Positions 1-13,487 of a stretch of DNA of 64,000 nucleotides are shown here, in pieces. The position numbers and the translations under genes were made by a program. The stretch covers positions 18,203 to 82,202 of the forward strand of contig JAVTVY010020371.1 in assembly GCA_036873755.1 (NCBI GenBank). The letters are read 5' to 3'. Position 1 is the first letter of the stretch. Every line of letters begins with the position of its first letter. The notes beneath the pieces were generated by a model. The model was not told where the DNA came from, searched no databases, and was given only the letters and a program-made list of their open reading frames with translations. The DNA is from Hanleya hanleyi. Lineage: Eukaryota > Mollusca > Polyplacophora > Lepidopleurida > Hanleyidae.

Positions 1-3000
1 AGTAGTGTGAGAGCTTTGATAACTCACTCTCACTGTAGTGTGAGAGCTTTGATAACTCACACTCACAGTAGTGTGAGAGCTTTGATAACTCACACTCACA
101 GTAGTGTGAGAGCTTTGATAACTCACACTCACTGTAGTGTGAGAGCTTCGATAACTCACTCACAGTAGTGTGAGAGCTTTGATAACTCACACTCACAGTA
201 GTGTGAGCTTTGATAACTCAGTCACACTCACAGTAGTGTGAGAGCTTTGATAACTCAGTCACACTCACAGCAGTGTGAGAGCTTTGATAACTCAGTCACA
301 CTCACAGCAGTGTGAGAGCTTTGATAACTCACACTCACAGCAGTGTGAGAGCTTTGATAACTCAGTCACACTCACAGCAGTGTGAGAGCTTTGATAACTC
401 ACACTCACAGCAGTGTGAGAGCTTTGATAACTCACACTCACAGTAATGTGAGAGCTTTGATAACTCACACTCACAGTAATGTGAGAGCTTTGATAATTCG
501 CACTCACAGTAATGTGAGAGCTTTGATAACTCGCACTCACAGTAGTGTGAGAGCTTTGATAACTCACACTCGCAGTAGTGTGAGAGCTTTGATAACTCAG
601 TCACACTCACAGTAGTGTGAGAGCTTTGATAACTCACACTCACAGTAGTGTGAGAGCTTTGATAACTCACACTCACAGTAGTGCGAGAGCTTTGATACCT
701 TCACAGTAGTGTGAGAGCTTTGATAACTCACACTCACAGCAGTGTTAGAGCTTTGATAACTCACACTCACAGTATTGTGAGAGCTTTGATAACTCACACT
801 CACAGTAGTGTGAGAGCTTTGATAACTCACACTCACAGTAGTGTGAGAGCTTTAATAACTCACACTCACAGCAGTGTGAGAGCTTTGATAACTCGCACTC
901 ACAGTAGTGTGAGAGCTCTAATACATGTACATGTAACTCGCTGTGGTGTGAGACCTCTATGAAAACTCACTGTAGTGTGAGAGCTTTGATAACTCACACT
1001 TACAGTAGTGTGAGAGCTTTGATAACTCACAGTAATGTGAGAGCTTTGATATCTCACACTCACAGTAGTGTGAGAGCTTTGATAACTCACACTCACAGTA
1101 GTGTGAGCTTTGATAACTCACACTACAGTAATGTGAGAGCTTTGATAACTCACTCACTGTAGTGTGAGAGCTTTGATAACTCATTCACAGTAGTGTGAGC
1201 TTTGATAACTCACACTACAGTAATGTGAGAGCTTTGATAACTCATTCACAATAGTGTGAGAGCTTTGATAACTCACACTCAACGTAGTGCGAGAGCTTTG
1301 ATAACTCAATCTCACAGTAATGTGAGAGCTTTGATAACTCGCACTCACAGTAGTGTGAGAGCTTTGATAACTCAGTCACACTCACAGTAGTGTGAGAGCT
1401 TTGATAACTCAGTCACACTCACAGCAGTGTGAGAGCTTTGATAACTCACACTCACAGCAGTGTGAGAGCTTTGATAACTCACACTCACAGCAGTGTGAGA
1501 GCTTTGATAACTCAGTCACACTCACAGCAGTGTGAGAGCTTTGATAACTCACACTCACAGCAGTGTGAGAGCTTTGATAACTCACACTCACAGTAATGTA
1601 AGAGCTTTGATAACTCGCACTCACAGTAATGTGAGAGCTTTGATAACTCGCACTCACAGTAGTGTGAGAGCTTTGATAACTCACACTCACAGTAGTGTGA
1701 GAGCTTTGATAACTCAGTCACACTCACAGTAGTGTGAGAGCTTTGATAACTCACACTCACAGTAGTGTGAGAGCTTTGATAACTCACACTCACAGTAGTG
1801 TGAGAGCTTTGATACCTTCACAGTACTGTGAGAGCTTTGATAACTCACACTCACAGCAGTGTTAGAGCTTTGATAACTCACACTCACAGTAGTGTGAGAG
1901 CTTTGATAACTCACACTCACAGTAGTGTGAGAGCTTTGATAACTCACACTCACAGTAGTGTGAGAGCTTTAATAACTCACACTCACAGCAGTGTGAGAGC
2001 TTTGATAACTCACACTCACAGTAGTGAGAGCTCTAATATATGTACATGTAACTCGCTGTGGTGTGAGACCTCTATGATAACTCACTCTAGTGTGAGAGCT
2101 TTGATAACTCACACTCACAGTAGTGTGAGAGCTTTGATAACTCACAGTAATGTGAGAGCTTTGATAACTCACACTCACAGTAGTGTGAGAGCTTTGATAA
2201 CTCACACTACAGTAATGTGAGAGCTTTGATAGCTCACACTCACTGTAGTGTGAGAGCTTTGATACATGTAACTCATTCACAGTAGTGTGAGCTTTGATAC
2301 ATGTAACTCACACTACAGTAATGTGAGAGCTTTGATAACTCATTCACAGTAGTGTGAGAGCTTTGATAACTCATTCACAGTAGTGAGAGCTTTGATAACT
2401 CACACTACAGTAATGTGAGAGCTTTGATAACTCACACTCACTGTAGTGTGAGAGCTTTGATACATGTAACTCATTCACAGTAGTGTGAGCTTTGATACAT
2501 GTAACTCACACTACAGTAATGTGAGAGCTTTGATAACTCATTCACAGTAGTGTGAGAGCTTTGATAACTCATTCACAGTAGTGAGAGCTTTGATAACTCA
2601 CACTCACAGTAATGTGAGAGCTTTGATAACTCACACTCACAGTAATGTGAGAGCTTTGATAACTCACACTCACAGTAGTGTGAGAGCTTTGATAACTCAC
2701 ACTCACAGTAATGTGAGAGCTTTGATAACTCACACTCACAGTAATGTGTGAGCTTTGATAACTCACACTCACAGTAATGTGAGAGCTTTGATAACTCACA
2801 CTCACTGTAGTGTGAGAGCTTTGATAACTCACACTCACAGTAGTGTGAAAGCTTTGATAACTCACACTCACAGTAATGTGAGAGCTTTGATAACTCACAC
2901 TCACTGTAGTGCGAGAGCTTTGATAACTCATTCACAGTAGTGTGAGCTTTGATAACTCACACTACAGTAATGTGAGAGCTTTGATAACTCATTCACAGTA

Positions 3001-6000
3001 GTGTGAGAGCTTTGATAACTCATTCACAGTAGTGTGAGAGCTTTGATAACTCACACTCACCGTAGTGTGAGAGCTTTGATAACTCACACTCACAGTAATG
3101 TGAGAGCTTTGATAACTCGCACTCACAGTAGTGTGAGAGCTGTGATAACTCACACTCACAGTAGTGTGAGAGCTTTGATAACTCACAGTCACACTCACAG
3201 TAGTGTGAGAGCTTTGATAACTCACACTCAAAGTAATGCGAGAACTTTGATTACTCACACTCACAGTAGTGTGAGAGCTTTGATAACTCACACTCACAGT
3301 AGTGTGAGAGCTTTGATAAATCATTCACAGTAGTGTGAGAGCTTTGATAACTCACACTCACCGTAGTGTGAGAGCTTTGATAACTCACACTCACAGTAAT
3401 GTGAGAGCTTTGATAACTCGCACTCACAGTAGTGTGAGAGCTGTGATAACTCACACTCACAGTAGTGTGAGAGCTTTGATAACTCACAGTCACACTCACA
3501 GTAGTGTGAGAGCTTTGATAACTCACACTCAAAGCAATGCGAGAACTTTGATTACTCACACTCACAGTAGTGTGAGAGCTTTGATAACTCACACTCACAG
3601 TAATGTGAGACCTTTGATAACTCACACTCACAGTAATGTGTGAGCTTTGATAACTCCCACTCACAGTAATGTGAGAGCTTTGATAACTCACACTCACAGT
3701 AGTGTGAGAGCTTTGATAACTCAGTCACACTCACAGTAGTGTGAGAGCTTTGATAACTCACACTCACAGTAGTGTGAGAGCTTTGATAACTCACACTCAC
3801 AGCAGTGTGAGAGCTTTGATAACTCACACTCACAGTAATGTGAGAGCTTTGATAACTCACACTCACAGTAATGTGAGAGCTTTGATAACTCACACTCACA
3901 GTAGTGTGAGAGCGAGCTTTGATAACTCACACTCACAGTAGTGTGAGAGCTTTGATAACTCACACTCACAGTAGTGTGAGAGCTTTGATAACTCGCACTC
4001 ACAGCAGTGTTAGAGCTTTGATAACTCACACTCACAGTAGTGTGAGAGCTTTGATAACTCACACTACAGTAATGTGAGAGCTTTGATAGCTCACACTCAC
4101 TGTAGTGTGAGAGCTTTGATACATGTAACTCATTCACAGTAGTGTGAGCTTTGATACATGTAACTCACACTACAGTAATGTGAGAGCTTTGATAACTCAT
4201 TCACAGTAGTGTGAGAGCTTTGATAACTCATTCACAGTAGTGAGAGCTTTGATAACTCACACTACAGTAATGTGAGAGCTTTGATAACTCACACTCACTG
4301 TAGTGTGAGAGCTTTGATACATGTAACTCATTCACAGTAGTGTGAGCTTTGATACATGTAACTCACACTACAGTAATGTGAGAGCTTTGATAACTCATTC
4401 ACAGTAGTGTGAGAGCTTTGATAACTCATTCACAGTAGTGAGAGCTTTGATAACTCACACTCACAGTAATGTGAGAGCTTTGATAACTCACACTCACAGT
4501 AATGTGAGAGCTTTGATAACTCACACTCACAGTAGTGTGAGAGCTTTGATAACTCACACTCACAGTAATGTGAGAGCTTTGATAACTCACACTCACAGTA
4601 ATGTGTGAGCTTTGATAACTCACACTCACAGTAATGTGAGGGCTTTGATACCTCACACTCACAGTAGTGTGAGAGCTTTGATAACTCACACTCACAGTAG
4701 TGTGAAAGCTTTGATAACTCACACTCACAGTAATGTGAGAGCTTTGATAACTCACACTCACTGTAGTGTGAGAGCTTTGATAACTCATTCACAGTAGTGT
4801 GAGCTTTGATAACTCACACTACAGTAATGTGAGAGCTTTGATAACTCATTCACAGTAGTGTGAGAGCTTTGATAACTCATTCACAGTAGTGTGAGCTTTG
4901 ATAACTCACACTCACCGTAGTGTGAGAGCTTTGATAACTCACACTCACAGTAATGTGAGAGCTTTGATAACTCGCACTCACAGTAGTGTGAGAGCTGTGA
5001 TAACTCACACTCACAGTAGTGTGAGAGCTTTGATAACTCACAGTCACACTCACAGTAGTGTGAGAGCTTTGATAACTCACACTCAAAGCAATGCGAGAAC
5101 TTTGATTACTCACACTCACAGTAGTGTGAGAGCTTTGATAACTCACACTCACAGTAATGTGAGACCTTTGATAACTCACACTCACAGTAATGTGTGAGCT
5201 TTGATAACTCCCACTCACAGTAATGTGAGAGCTTTGATAACTCACACTCACAGTAGTGTGAGAGCTTTGATAACTCAGTCACACTCACAGTAGTGTGAGA
5301 GCTTTGATAACTCACACTCACAGTAGTGTGAGAGCTTTGATAACTCACACTCACAGCAGTGTGAGAGCTTTGATAACTCACACTCACAGTAATGTGAGAG
5401 CTTTGATAACTCACACTCACAGTAATGTGAGAGCTTTGATAACTCACACTCACAGTAGTGTGAGAGCGAGCTTTGATAACTCACACTCACAGTAGTGTGA
5501 GAGCTTTGATAACTCTCACTCACAGTAGTGTGAGAGCTTTGATAACTCACACTAGTGTGAGAGCTTTGATAACTCGCACTCACAGCAGTGTTAGAGCTTT
5601 GATAACTCACACTCACTGTAGTGTGAGAGCTTTGATAACTCACACTCACAGTAGTGTGAGAGCTTTGATAACTCACACTCACAGCAGTGTTAGAGCTTTG
5701 GTACCTCACACTCACAGTAATGTGAGAACTTTGATAACTCACACACTCACAGTAGTGTGAGAGCTTTGATAACTCACACTCACAGTAGTGTGAGAGCTTT
5801 GATAACTCACACTCACAGCAGTGTGAGAGCTTTGATAACTCGCACTCACAGTAGTGTGAGAGCTCTAATACATGTACATGTAACTCGCTGTGGTGTGAGA
5901 CCCCTATAACTCACTGTAGTGTGAGAGCTTTGATAACTCACACTCACAGTAGTGTGAGAGCTTTGATAACTCACACTCACAGTAGTGTGAGAGCTCTGAT

Positions 6001-8818
6001 AACTCACACTCACAGTAGTGTGAGAGCTTTGATAACTCACACTCACAGTAGTGTGAGAGCTTTAATAACTCACACTCACAGTAGTGTGAGAGCTCTGATA
6101 ACTCACTCACAGTAGTGTGAGAGCTTTGATAACTCACACTCACAGTAGTGTGAGAGCTTTGATAACTCACACTCATAGTAGTGTGAGAGCTTTGATAACT
6201 CACTCACAGTAGTGTGAGAGCTTTGATAACTCACACTCACAGTAGTGTGAGAGCTTTGATAACTCACACTCACAGTAGTGTGAGAGCTTTGATAACTCAC
6301 ACTCACAGTAGTGTGAGAGCTTTAATAACTCACACTCACAGTAGTGTGAGAGCTTTGATAACTCACTCACAGTAGTGTGAGAGCTCTGATAACTCACACT
6401 CACAGTAGTGTGAGAGCTTTGATAACTCACACTCACAGTAGTGTGAGAGCTTTGATAACTCACACTCACAGTAGTGTGAGAGTTTGATAACTCACACTCA
6501 CAGTAGTGTGAGAGCTTTGATAACTCATTCACAGTAATGTGAGAGCTTTGATAACTCACACTCACAGTAGTGTGAGAGCTTTGATAACTCACACTCACAG
6601 TAGTGTGAGAGCTTTGATAACTCACACTCACAGTAATGTGAGAGCTTTGATAACTCACACTCACTGTAGTGTGAGAGCTTTGATAACTCATTCACAGTAG
6701 TGTGAGCTTTGATAACTCACACTACAGTAATGTGAGAGCTTTGATAACTCATTCACAGTAGTGCGAGAGCTTTGATAACTCATTCACAGTAGTGTGAGAG
6801 CTTTGATAACTCACACTCACTGTAGTGTGAGAGCTTTGATAACTCACACTCACAGTAATGTGAGAGCTTTGATAACTCACACTCACAGTAGTGTGGGAGC
6901 TTTGATAACTCACACTCACTGTAGTGTGAGAGCTTTGATAACTCACACTCACAGTAGTGTGAGAGCTTTGATAACTCACACTCACTGTAGTGTGGGAGCT
7001 TTGATAACTCAGTCACACTCACAGTAGTTTGAGAGCTTTGATAACTCACACTCACAGTAGTGTGAGAGCTTTGATAACTCACACTCACAGCAGTGTGAGA
7101 GCTGTGATAACTCACACTCCCAGTAATGTGAGAGCTTTGATAACTCACACTCACAGTAATGTGAGAGCTTTGATAACTCTCACTCACAGTAGTGTGAGAG
7201 CGAGATTTGATAACTCACACTCACAGTAATGTGAGAGCTTTGATAACTCATTCACAGTAGTGTGAGAGCTTTGATAACTCATTCACAGTAGTGTGAGAGC
7301 TTTGATAACTCAAACTCACCGTAGTGTGAGAGCTTTGATAACTCACACTCACAGTAATGTGAGAGCTTTGATAACTCGCACTCACAGTAGTGTGAGAGCT
7401 GTGATAACTCACACTCACAGTAGTGTGAGAGCTTTGATAACTCAGTCACACTCACAGTAGTGTGAGAGCTTTGATAACTCACACTCAAAGTAATGCGAGA
7501 ACTTTGATTACTCACACTCACAGTAGTGTGAGAGCTTTGATAACTCACACTCACAGTAATGTGAGACCTTTGATAACTCACACTCACAGTAATGTGTGAG
7601 CTTTGATAACTCACACTCACAGTAATGTGAGAGCTTTGATAACTCACACTCACAGTAGTGTGAGAGCTTTGATAACTCAGTCACACTCACAGTAGTGTGA
7701 GAGCTTTGATAACTCACACTCACAGTAGTGTGAGAGCTTTGATAACTCACACTCACAGTAGTGTGAGAGCTTTGGTAACTCACACTCACAGTAGTGTGAG
7801 AGCTTTGATAACTCACACTCACAGTAGTGTGAGAGTTTGATAACTCACTCACAGTAGTGTGAGAGCTTTGATAACTCACTCACAGTAGTGTGAGAGCTTT
7901 GATTCATCACACTCACAGTAGTGTGAGAGCTTTGATAACTCACACTCACAGTAGTGTGAGAGCTTTGATAACTCACACTCACAGTAGTGTGAGCGTTTGA
8001 TAACTCACACTCACAGTAGTGTGAGAGCTTTGATAACTCACACTCACAGTAGTGTGAGAGGTTTGATAACTCACACTCACAGTAGTGTGAGAGCTTTGAT
8101 AACTCACACTCACAGTAGTGTGAGAGCTTTGATAACTCACACTCACAGTAGTGTGAGAGCTTTGATAACTCAGTCACACTCACAGTAGTGTGAGAGCTTT
8201 GATAACTCACACTCACAGTAGTGTGAGAGCTTTGATAACTCACACTCACAGTAGTGTGAGAGCTTTGGTAACTCACACTCACAGTAGTGTGAGAGCTTTG
8301 ATAACTCACACTCACAGTAGTGAGAGTTTGATAACTCACACTCACAGTAGTGTGAGAGCTTTGATAACTCACACTCACAGTAGTGTGAGAGCTTTGATTC
8401 ACCACACTCACAGTAGTGTGAGAGCTTTGATAACTCACACTCAAGTAGTGTGAGAGCTTTGATAACTCACACTCACAGTAGTGTGAGAGTTTGATAACTC
8501 ACACTCACAGTAGTGTGAGAGCTTTGATAACTCACACTCACAGTAGTGTGAGAGCTTTGATAACTCACACTCACAGTAGTGTGAGAGCTTTGATAACTCA
8601 CACTCACAGTAGTGTGAGAGCTTTGATAACTCACACTCACAGTAGTGTGAGAGCTTTGATAACTCACATTCACAGTAGTGTGAGAGCTTTGATAACTCAC
8701 ATTCACAGTAGTGTGAGAGCTTTGATAACTCACACTCACAGTAGTGTGAGAGCTTTGATAACTCACACTCACAGTAGTGTGAGAGCTCTGACACATGTAA
8801 CTCGCTGTAGTGTTCAGA
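1..8818. repeat. 33-bp satellite array (about 265 copies)
   Basis: The whole stretch is a head-to-tail array of a 33-bp unit built from AGTAGTGTGAGAGC, TTTGATAACTCACAC and TCAC. Common variants are GTAATGTGAG for GTAGTGTGAG, a 3-6 bp shortening or extension of the CTCACACTCACAG part, and inserted CATGTAACTCG pieces near 920, 2040, 5870 and 8790. Because 33 is 11 codons, several frames on both strands stay open; this is not evidence of coding. Each unit holds the inverted pair GTGTGAG / CTCACAC around an 11-nt loop, so a hairpin can form in every copy. Larger blocks are also duplicated: about 1.12 kb between the 240-960 and 1360-2080 regions, and 1857 bp between 2221 and 4078 onward. The array runs off the left edge. 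It probably sits upstream of, or in the first intron of, the choline transporter gene. Confidence 0.97.
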
Positions 8819-8830
8819 TGATCTCACTCT

Positions 8831-9123
8831 TGTGTGAGAGCTCTGTGTTAATTCATAGTGTGGGAGCTCTGTGTTAATTCATAGTGTGAGAGCTCTGTGT
8901 TAATTCATAGTGTGAGAGCTCTGTTAATTCATAGTGTGAGAGCTCTGTGTTAATTCATAGTGTGAGAGCCCTGTGTTAATTCGTAGTGTGAGAGCCCTGT
9001 GTTAATTGAGAGCTCTGTGTTAATTCATAGTGTGAGAGCTCTGTGTTAATTCATAGTGTGAGAGCTCTGTGTTAATTCATAGTGTGAGAGCTCTGTGTTA
9101 ATTCACTGTAGTGTGAGAGCCCT
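8831..9123. repeat. 26-bp minisatellite next to the satellite
   Basis: About eleven copies of a 26-bp unit made of TAGTGTGAGAGCTC and TGTGTTAATTCA. The first half, GTGTGAGAGCT, is the same as the core of the 33-bp satellite to its left, while the second half differs. This suggests that the array grew from an edge monomer of the satellite that acquired a different tail. Confidence 0.93.
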
Positions 9124-9799
9124 GCTCCCAATACCTCATGCTTTGAGGATATTTTTACATGCACGTAAACTAATGTAGTTTACATCACTTACACTCTGTG
9201 CCCCTTCTGACACTGTAGATATGGGTGAAGTAATTTGACAGCCATCAGTGCCCCTTCCTTTGCTATTATCTTGTCCCCTCACAGGCTAGCATGGCCAGTC
9301 TCTCCTTTCTGTTACCCTTCATGATGTGTATAATAAGGCATTACTTTGGCAATGTCGGGTAAAATCTGTGTTTGTGCAGACATGTTTACACTGTTCGACT
9401 TTCTCCCACCTTGACTGTATAAACTGTACATTGTAATTTCTGATTTTAAGCTGAGTGGTTACAGGTATATACAATCTACAGTCATGAAATTGTAGTTCAT
9501 GTACATGTATATATATATGTACATGTATAGCCAGCCTGTGTATCACTGTGGACATGTATGTACATGGTGTATGTGCTGAGACAAATCTGTTTCGTAGACG
9601 TAAAATTGTGTGCACAGCTTACATCAGCACATCACCGGCATAACTGCTTGCTTTGAGCAGGTCTTGAAACAGAGCAGTTTGGAAGAAACAAAAGTTGCAT
9701 GTTTGTGACATGAAATTGATATTATATTTTCTTTGTGCATTAGACTGTTTAATGATATACATGTACATTTTGTATCTCTATATTGTGTACTATCCACAG
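9124..9799. other. Unique sequence upstream of the first visible exon
   Basis: AT-rich, apparently single-copy DNA. It ends in the 3' splice site TATCCACAG at 9791-9799, so its right part is intron. Around 9497-9530 there is a TACATGTA-rich near-palindrome with a TA run. I searched for an N-terminal exon starting with ATG and ending in a GT donor in phase with the exon at 9800 and saw none that is convincing. Confidence 0.6.
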
Positions 9800-9898
9800 G
9801 ACGGCGAAGAGAAGGCCAATCTGAGCACAGTAAGGAAGAACCGAGGATGTACTGATATCGTCTTCTTGTTCATCTTTGTTGCCTTCTGGGTCGGCATG
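9800..9898 (+). CDS. SLC44A1: CTL1 exon 1 (first visible): TM1 start
   Basis: 33 codons between acceptor CCACAG and donor GTATGT, phase 0 at the right end. It encodes the short cytoplasmic tail just before TM1 and most of TM1: [16 protein letters not shown] then [17 protein letters not shown]. The CTDI motif opens TM1 throughout the SLC44 family. The true start codon lies in an upstream exon that is not identified here. Confidence 0.92.
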
Positions 9899-12800
9899 GT
9901 ATGTATTCATGGCGCTCCTCAAATGGCACAGAAAATCAATAATTTAACATACTGAATGCACATGTGAGCAATTCCAGCGTGACTCGGGTTACATTCAGAG
10001 CCCCAAGAGCAAATTCAGTTTGTTCAGATTTTAATATAAATGACATGTAATCACCCACATCCAGCAGTTATTTACTTCAGGGTAAGACCTAACCAATGAC
10101 ACAACCAGTTGATTATCTAAGTTCAAATTGTAACTTTCATGTACAAAAACAAGAGCGTGACTCAGGTTACGAAAAAAAAGACATGACCCCCAGACCACCA
10201 GTGCTTCGGATTTGAAAAATCCAGAAGAGCTAAAAATCGCTCTTCTAATTTTGTCAAGAAGAGCGATCACTCCTCTAAAAAAAACCTTCTAAAAACTGTG
10301 AGAAGAGCTATTTACGAGAATGGGGATGTAACTAGTAACTCCTATTTTATGATTCTTCTGGCAAGAAAAGTATTAGTATTATTTTCAAACTTCTTAACAT
10401 TATCAGGGCATGCATTTACCATAAAACTTTGTTAGACCACCGGGCTGGTAGATTTCATTATACAAAGCTAAAATTCGTGAATTATAACAAGCCAGTTGGG
10501 CTGGTTAGCTAGTTCTACTGTCTGTCCCAGAAAATATATCCGAGATGTCTCGTCTGATTTATAAAAATATAAAGATGGTTATAATCTGAAACTTACTCAT
10601 GTGGTCAAACATGAATTGACCAATTTTTCTTCCAAGTATGATCTCCCGACAAAAAGTAAAAGTGGTCATCAGGAAGATTGTTTGTTTTACGTGTCAAATG
10701 CCTGGGTTAAAATTCAGTGCCATTGTGGGTCAGTCCAATGCTGGTGAAACGTCATAGGGTGATTGGAAGTTAAGCCCTCTGTTGTCAGTGGAGACCACTT
10801 GACATTCCAAAGGAAGAAACTCTCCTATACATTAATAAAAAGCAACAATGATGGTCGGAGCCATTTAAATAAATACTTTAATTTGAAATAAGAATATCCG
10901 AGTCAAATTGTATATTTGGACTACCTCCCTTGATGTGTACCGGACATCCTTACATCCCTCCGTTGCTTTGGACTCATCCAAGCAACATGGCGCACGTCGC
11001 TAGATTAACCCGGGAAGTGCCTATGTCAAAAACAATTTCTCCTCCTGACCACTTTTACTCGTTGTCGGGCGATCATACTTGGTAGAAAAATTGGTCAATT
11101 CATGTTTGACCACACGAGTAAGTTTCAGATTATAACCATCTTTATTTTTTTTGATAAATCAGCCGAGATGTCTCGGATATATTATCTGGGACAGACAGTA
11201 GAATTAAATTCAGCCAGCCAAGTTCTAAATTCACCAGCCACGGGCTACCGGGCTTGTGGGAATTTCGAGCCCTGATTATGAAATGCGACATCAATATTAT
11301 CTGACAATCATGTATGAAATGTTCATAATAAACGTAAGCGAAACCAGTTATCCCTGATGTGTTTCATTGTTATTCCTTTATTTCTTGCTGTGCCTTTCCT
11401 CCGATTCTGCGATCTTTGAGAATTTTGTCAATGTTTTGCGCAGTTTGCGCGAAACTTCTGTTACGGTACCATGCCGTTTTCGGCCGTATATGATAGAACA
11501 TCACCAGTGTTCCACCTTTTAAATGTTTCTAGTCTAACTGTTGGTGGAAGTTTTGTAGCCATTTTGCTTATTCGCGGCCACAAACGATCAAACAAATCCC
11601 AAAATCAGACGAACGCGCCAACAACAATATGTCCGTCGACACATCCACACGGCCCTCCACACACAGAATGCAACTGTATCCGCCGCGGTGATTGGTCAGT
11701 ATTTACACAGCTGTAGAAATTTAACCAATTATAAGCGAGGACGTTTCGGTGGGACCAAGTTTAACTTCTTTGCCAGAAGAGCTCGCACACTTCCGGATTT
11801 TCGTGAATGAAACGTCTTGCATTTTCGTGGAAAGTTATTAGAGGTAAATAAAGATTATTTCATACGATAAATTCAAGAAGCGCGAAAAACAGAGCCTCTA
11901 CATTTTAATTCAGGCGCGCGATTGAGCGCTTTCGCTCTCGCGCTTCTTAAATCCGAAGCACTGAACCACCATAGTTCAAACGAGATTTTTCTTCAAACTA
12001 ATTTGTGCAATATTGAACCTGATATATAATAGTAACAGGGAGATAATTAAAGAAGATCGCGTGACTCGGATTACTGTGACTCAGGTTACAGTTTGTCCGG
12101 GGCTAAACATTGATGCAAACCTCAAAACAGAACATGCAACACTAGTAATGTACTGTAACAAAGCTACATGTATATGATAATTAGGGGGCCAAGCCAGTAT
12201 GGCTGACACCTTTTGTTTTTGGTATTATTATTCTTTTTCTTCCGCCGTATTTTGTACCATCCGTACAGTCAACACTGATACACCGATGTCGCTGAAACTT
12301 CACATGGTGATTAGCCCTGATGGGAACTGATGCATATCCTCCAATGATGCTGATTGGACAAAAGCTTCGGCGGCCGTCTTGGATTTAACCCCAAACCTTC
12401 GAAAAGCTTCTTCTCCTGAACCGCTGAACCGATTGTCGTGAAACTTGGCACACATGATCTATGGATCAAGGTCTAGAGACTGTAGAAGCCGAATTGGTCA
12501 AAAAAGGTTGCGGTGTAAAACAAAATGGCCGCCATTGACCAATCAAAATTGTCGGATTTTCATTTAACGGATTTGGATGGGGAAAGTGACTACATATATG
12601 CACTGCAATCACGAATATGCAAAAATTTTGCTCCTAGGTCACGTGGTTTGGCCGCCATCTTGAATTTTGTCAAAAACGGAACACATCACAGAACACATCT
12701 TGTACCGGCTGTAACTCTGGAACTATGAAAGATACAGCCTTGCAGTTTATTGTATTATATTGTCCAGGAGCAGCTCTTTCGGAAATATACTAACCGTTTC

Positions 12801-13451
12801 AGCCTAGCTTCAATAGTTTTCCCGTTATTCTCAGATGAAAACCACCCAAATTTGCGAATTGACGGATTACCCTTCATTGGTAACTATACTCTTGCAGCAA
12901 AGAATATCCTGCACTGAATAATATCCCGTGCTAAATGCTCAGTTGTTTTATCAATATCATTAAATAATATCATAGCTACTATTATTGTTTCATTTCATTT
13001 AATCCTAGCTTAAATAATTTTTCCGGTATTCTCAAATGGTGGCATGGCACTGTTTCGTAGAAAAAACGAGGGAGTTTCCCCCAATACTGTAAGGGTCACG
13101 AAGTGGAATTCGCCCAGAACAGACATGTAAAATTGAAAATGCCATTTGTTTAGATTGTATCGATATAAATTCAGCCTAAAGATTGATAAAAAATCAGAAT
13201 GGATGAATTTAGAAAAAAATTGTGAAACTTAGTGGTAAATTGGTGACATCATGCGCATGGGAACGAGAGTATCATTTAGATGCCATTTTTAGCAGACGAC
13301 TTACTGCACTGCAAACGAGCTGGCAATGGGAAAAAACTACTGGAGTTGTTGACTGAGTCGTAGTGAATATAACTGTCTCAATTGCATAGTGGATAACCCC
13401 AGCCATCAGGAGAACTTGGTGTATATTGTCGAAAATCAGATTACATTTGGA

Positions 13452-13487
<36 letters not shown>

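Noticed and set aside
1..8818. CRISPR array
   Set aside because: The units are contiguous without unique spacers, vary in sequence, and lie in an intron-rich animal genome.
1..8877. Many long open frames on both strands (SVRALITHTHS- and VSVSYQSSHTT-type repeats)
   Set aside because: The 33-bp unit equals 11 codons and lacks stops in several frames, so openness is automatic on both strands. There is no start context, splice signal or codon bias to support protein.
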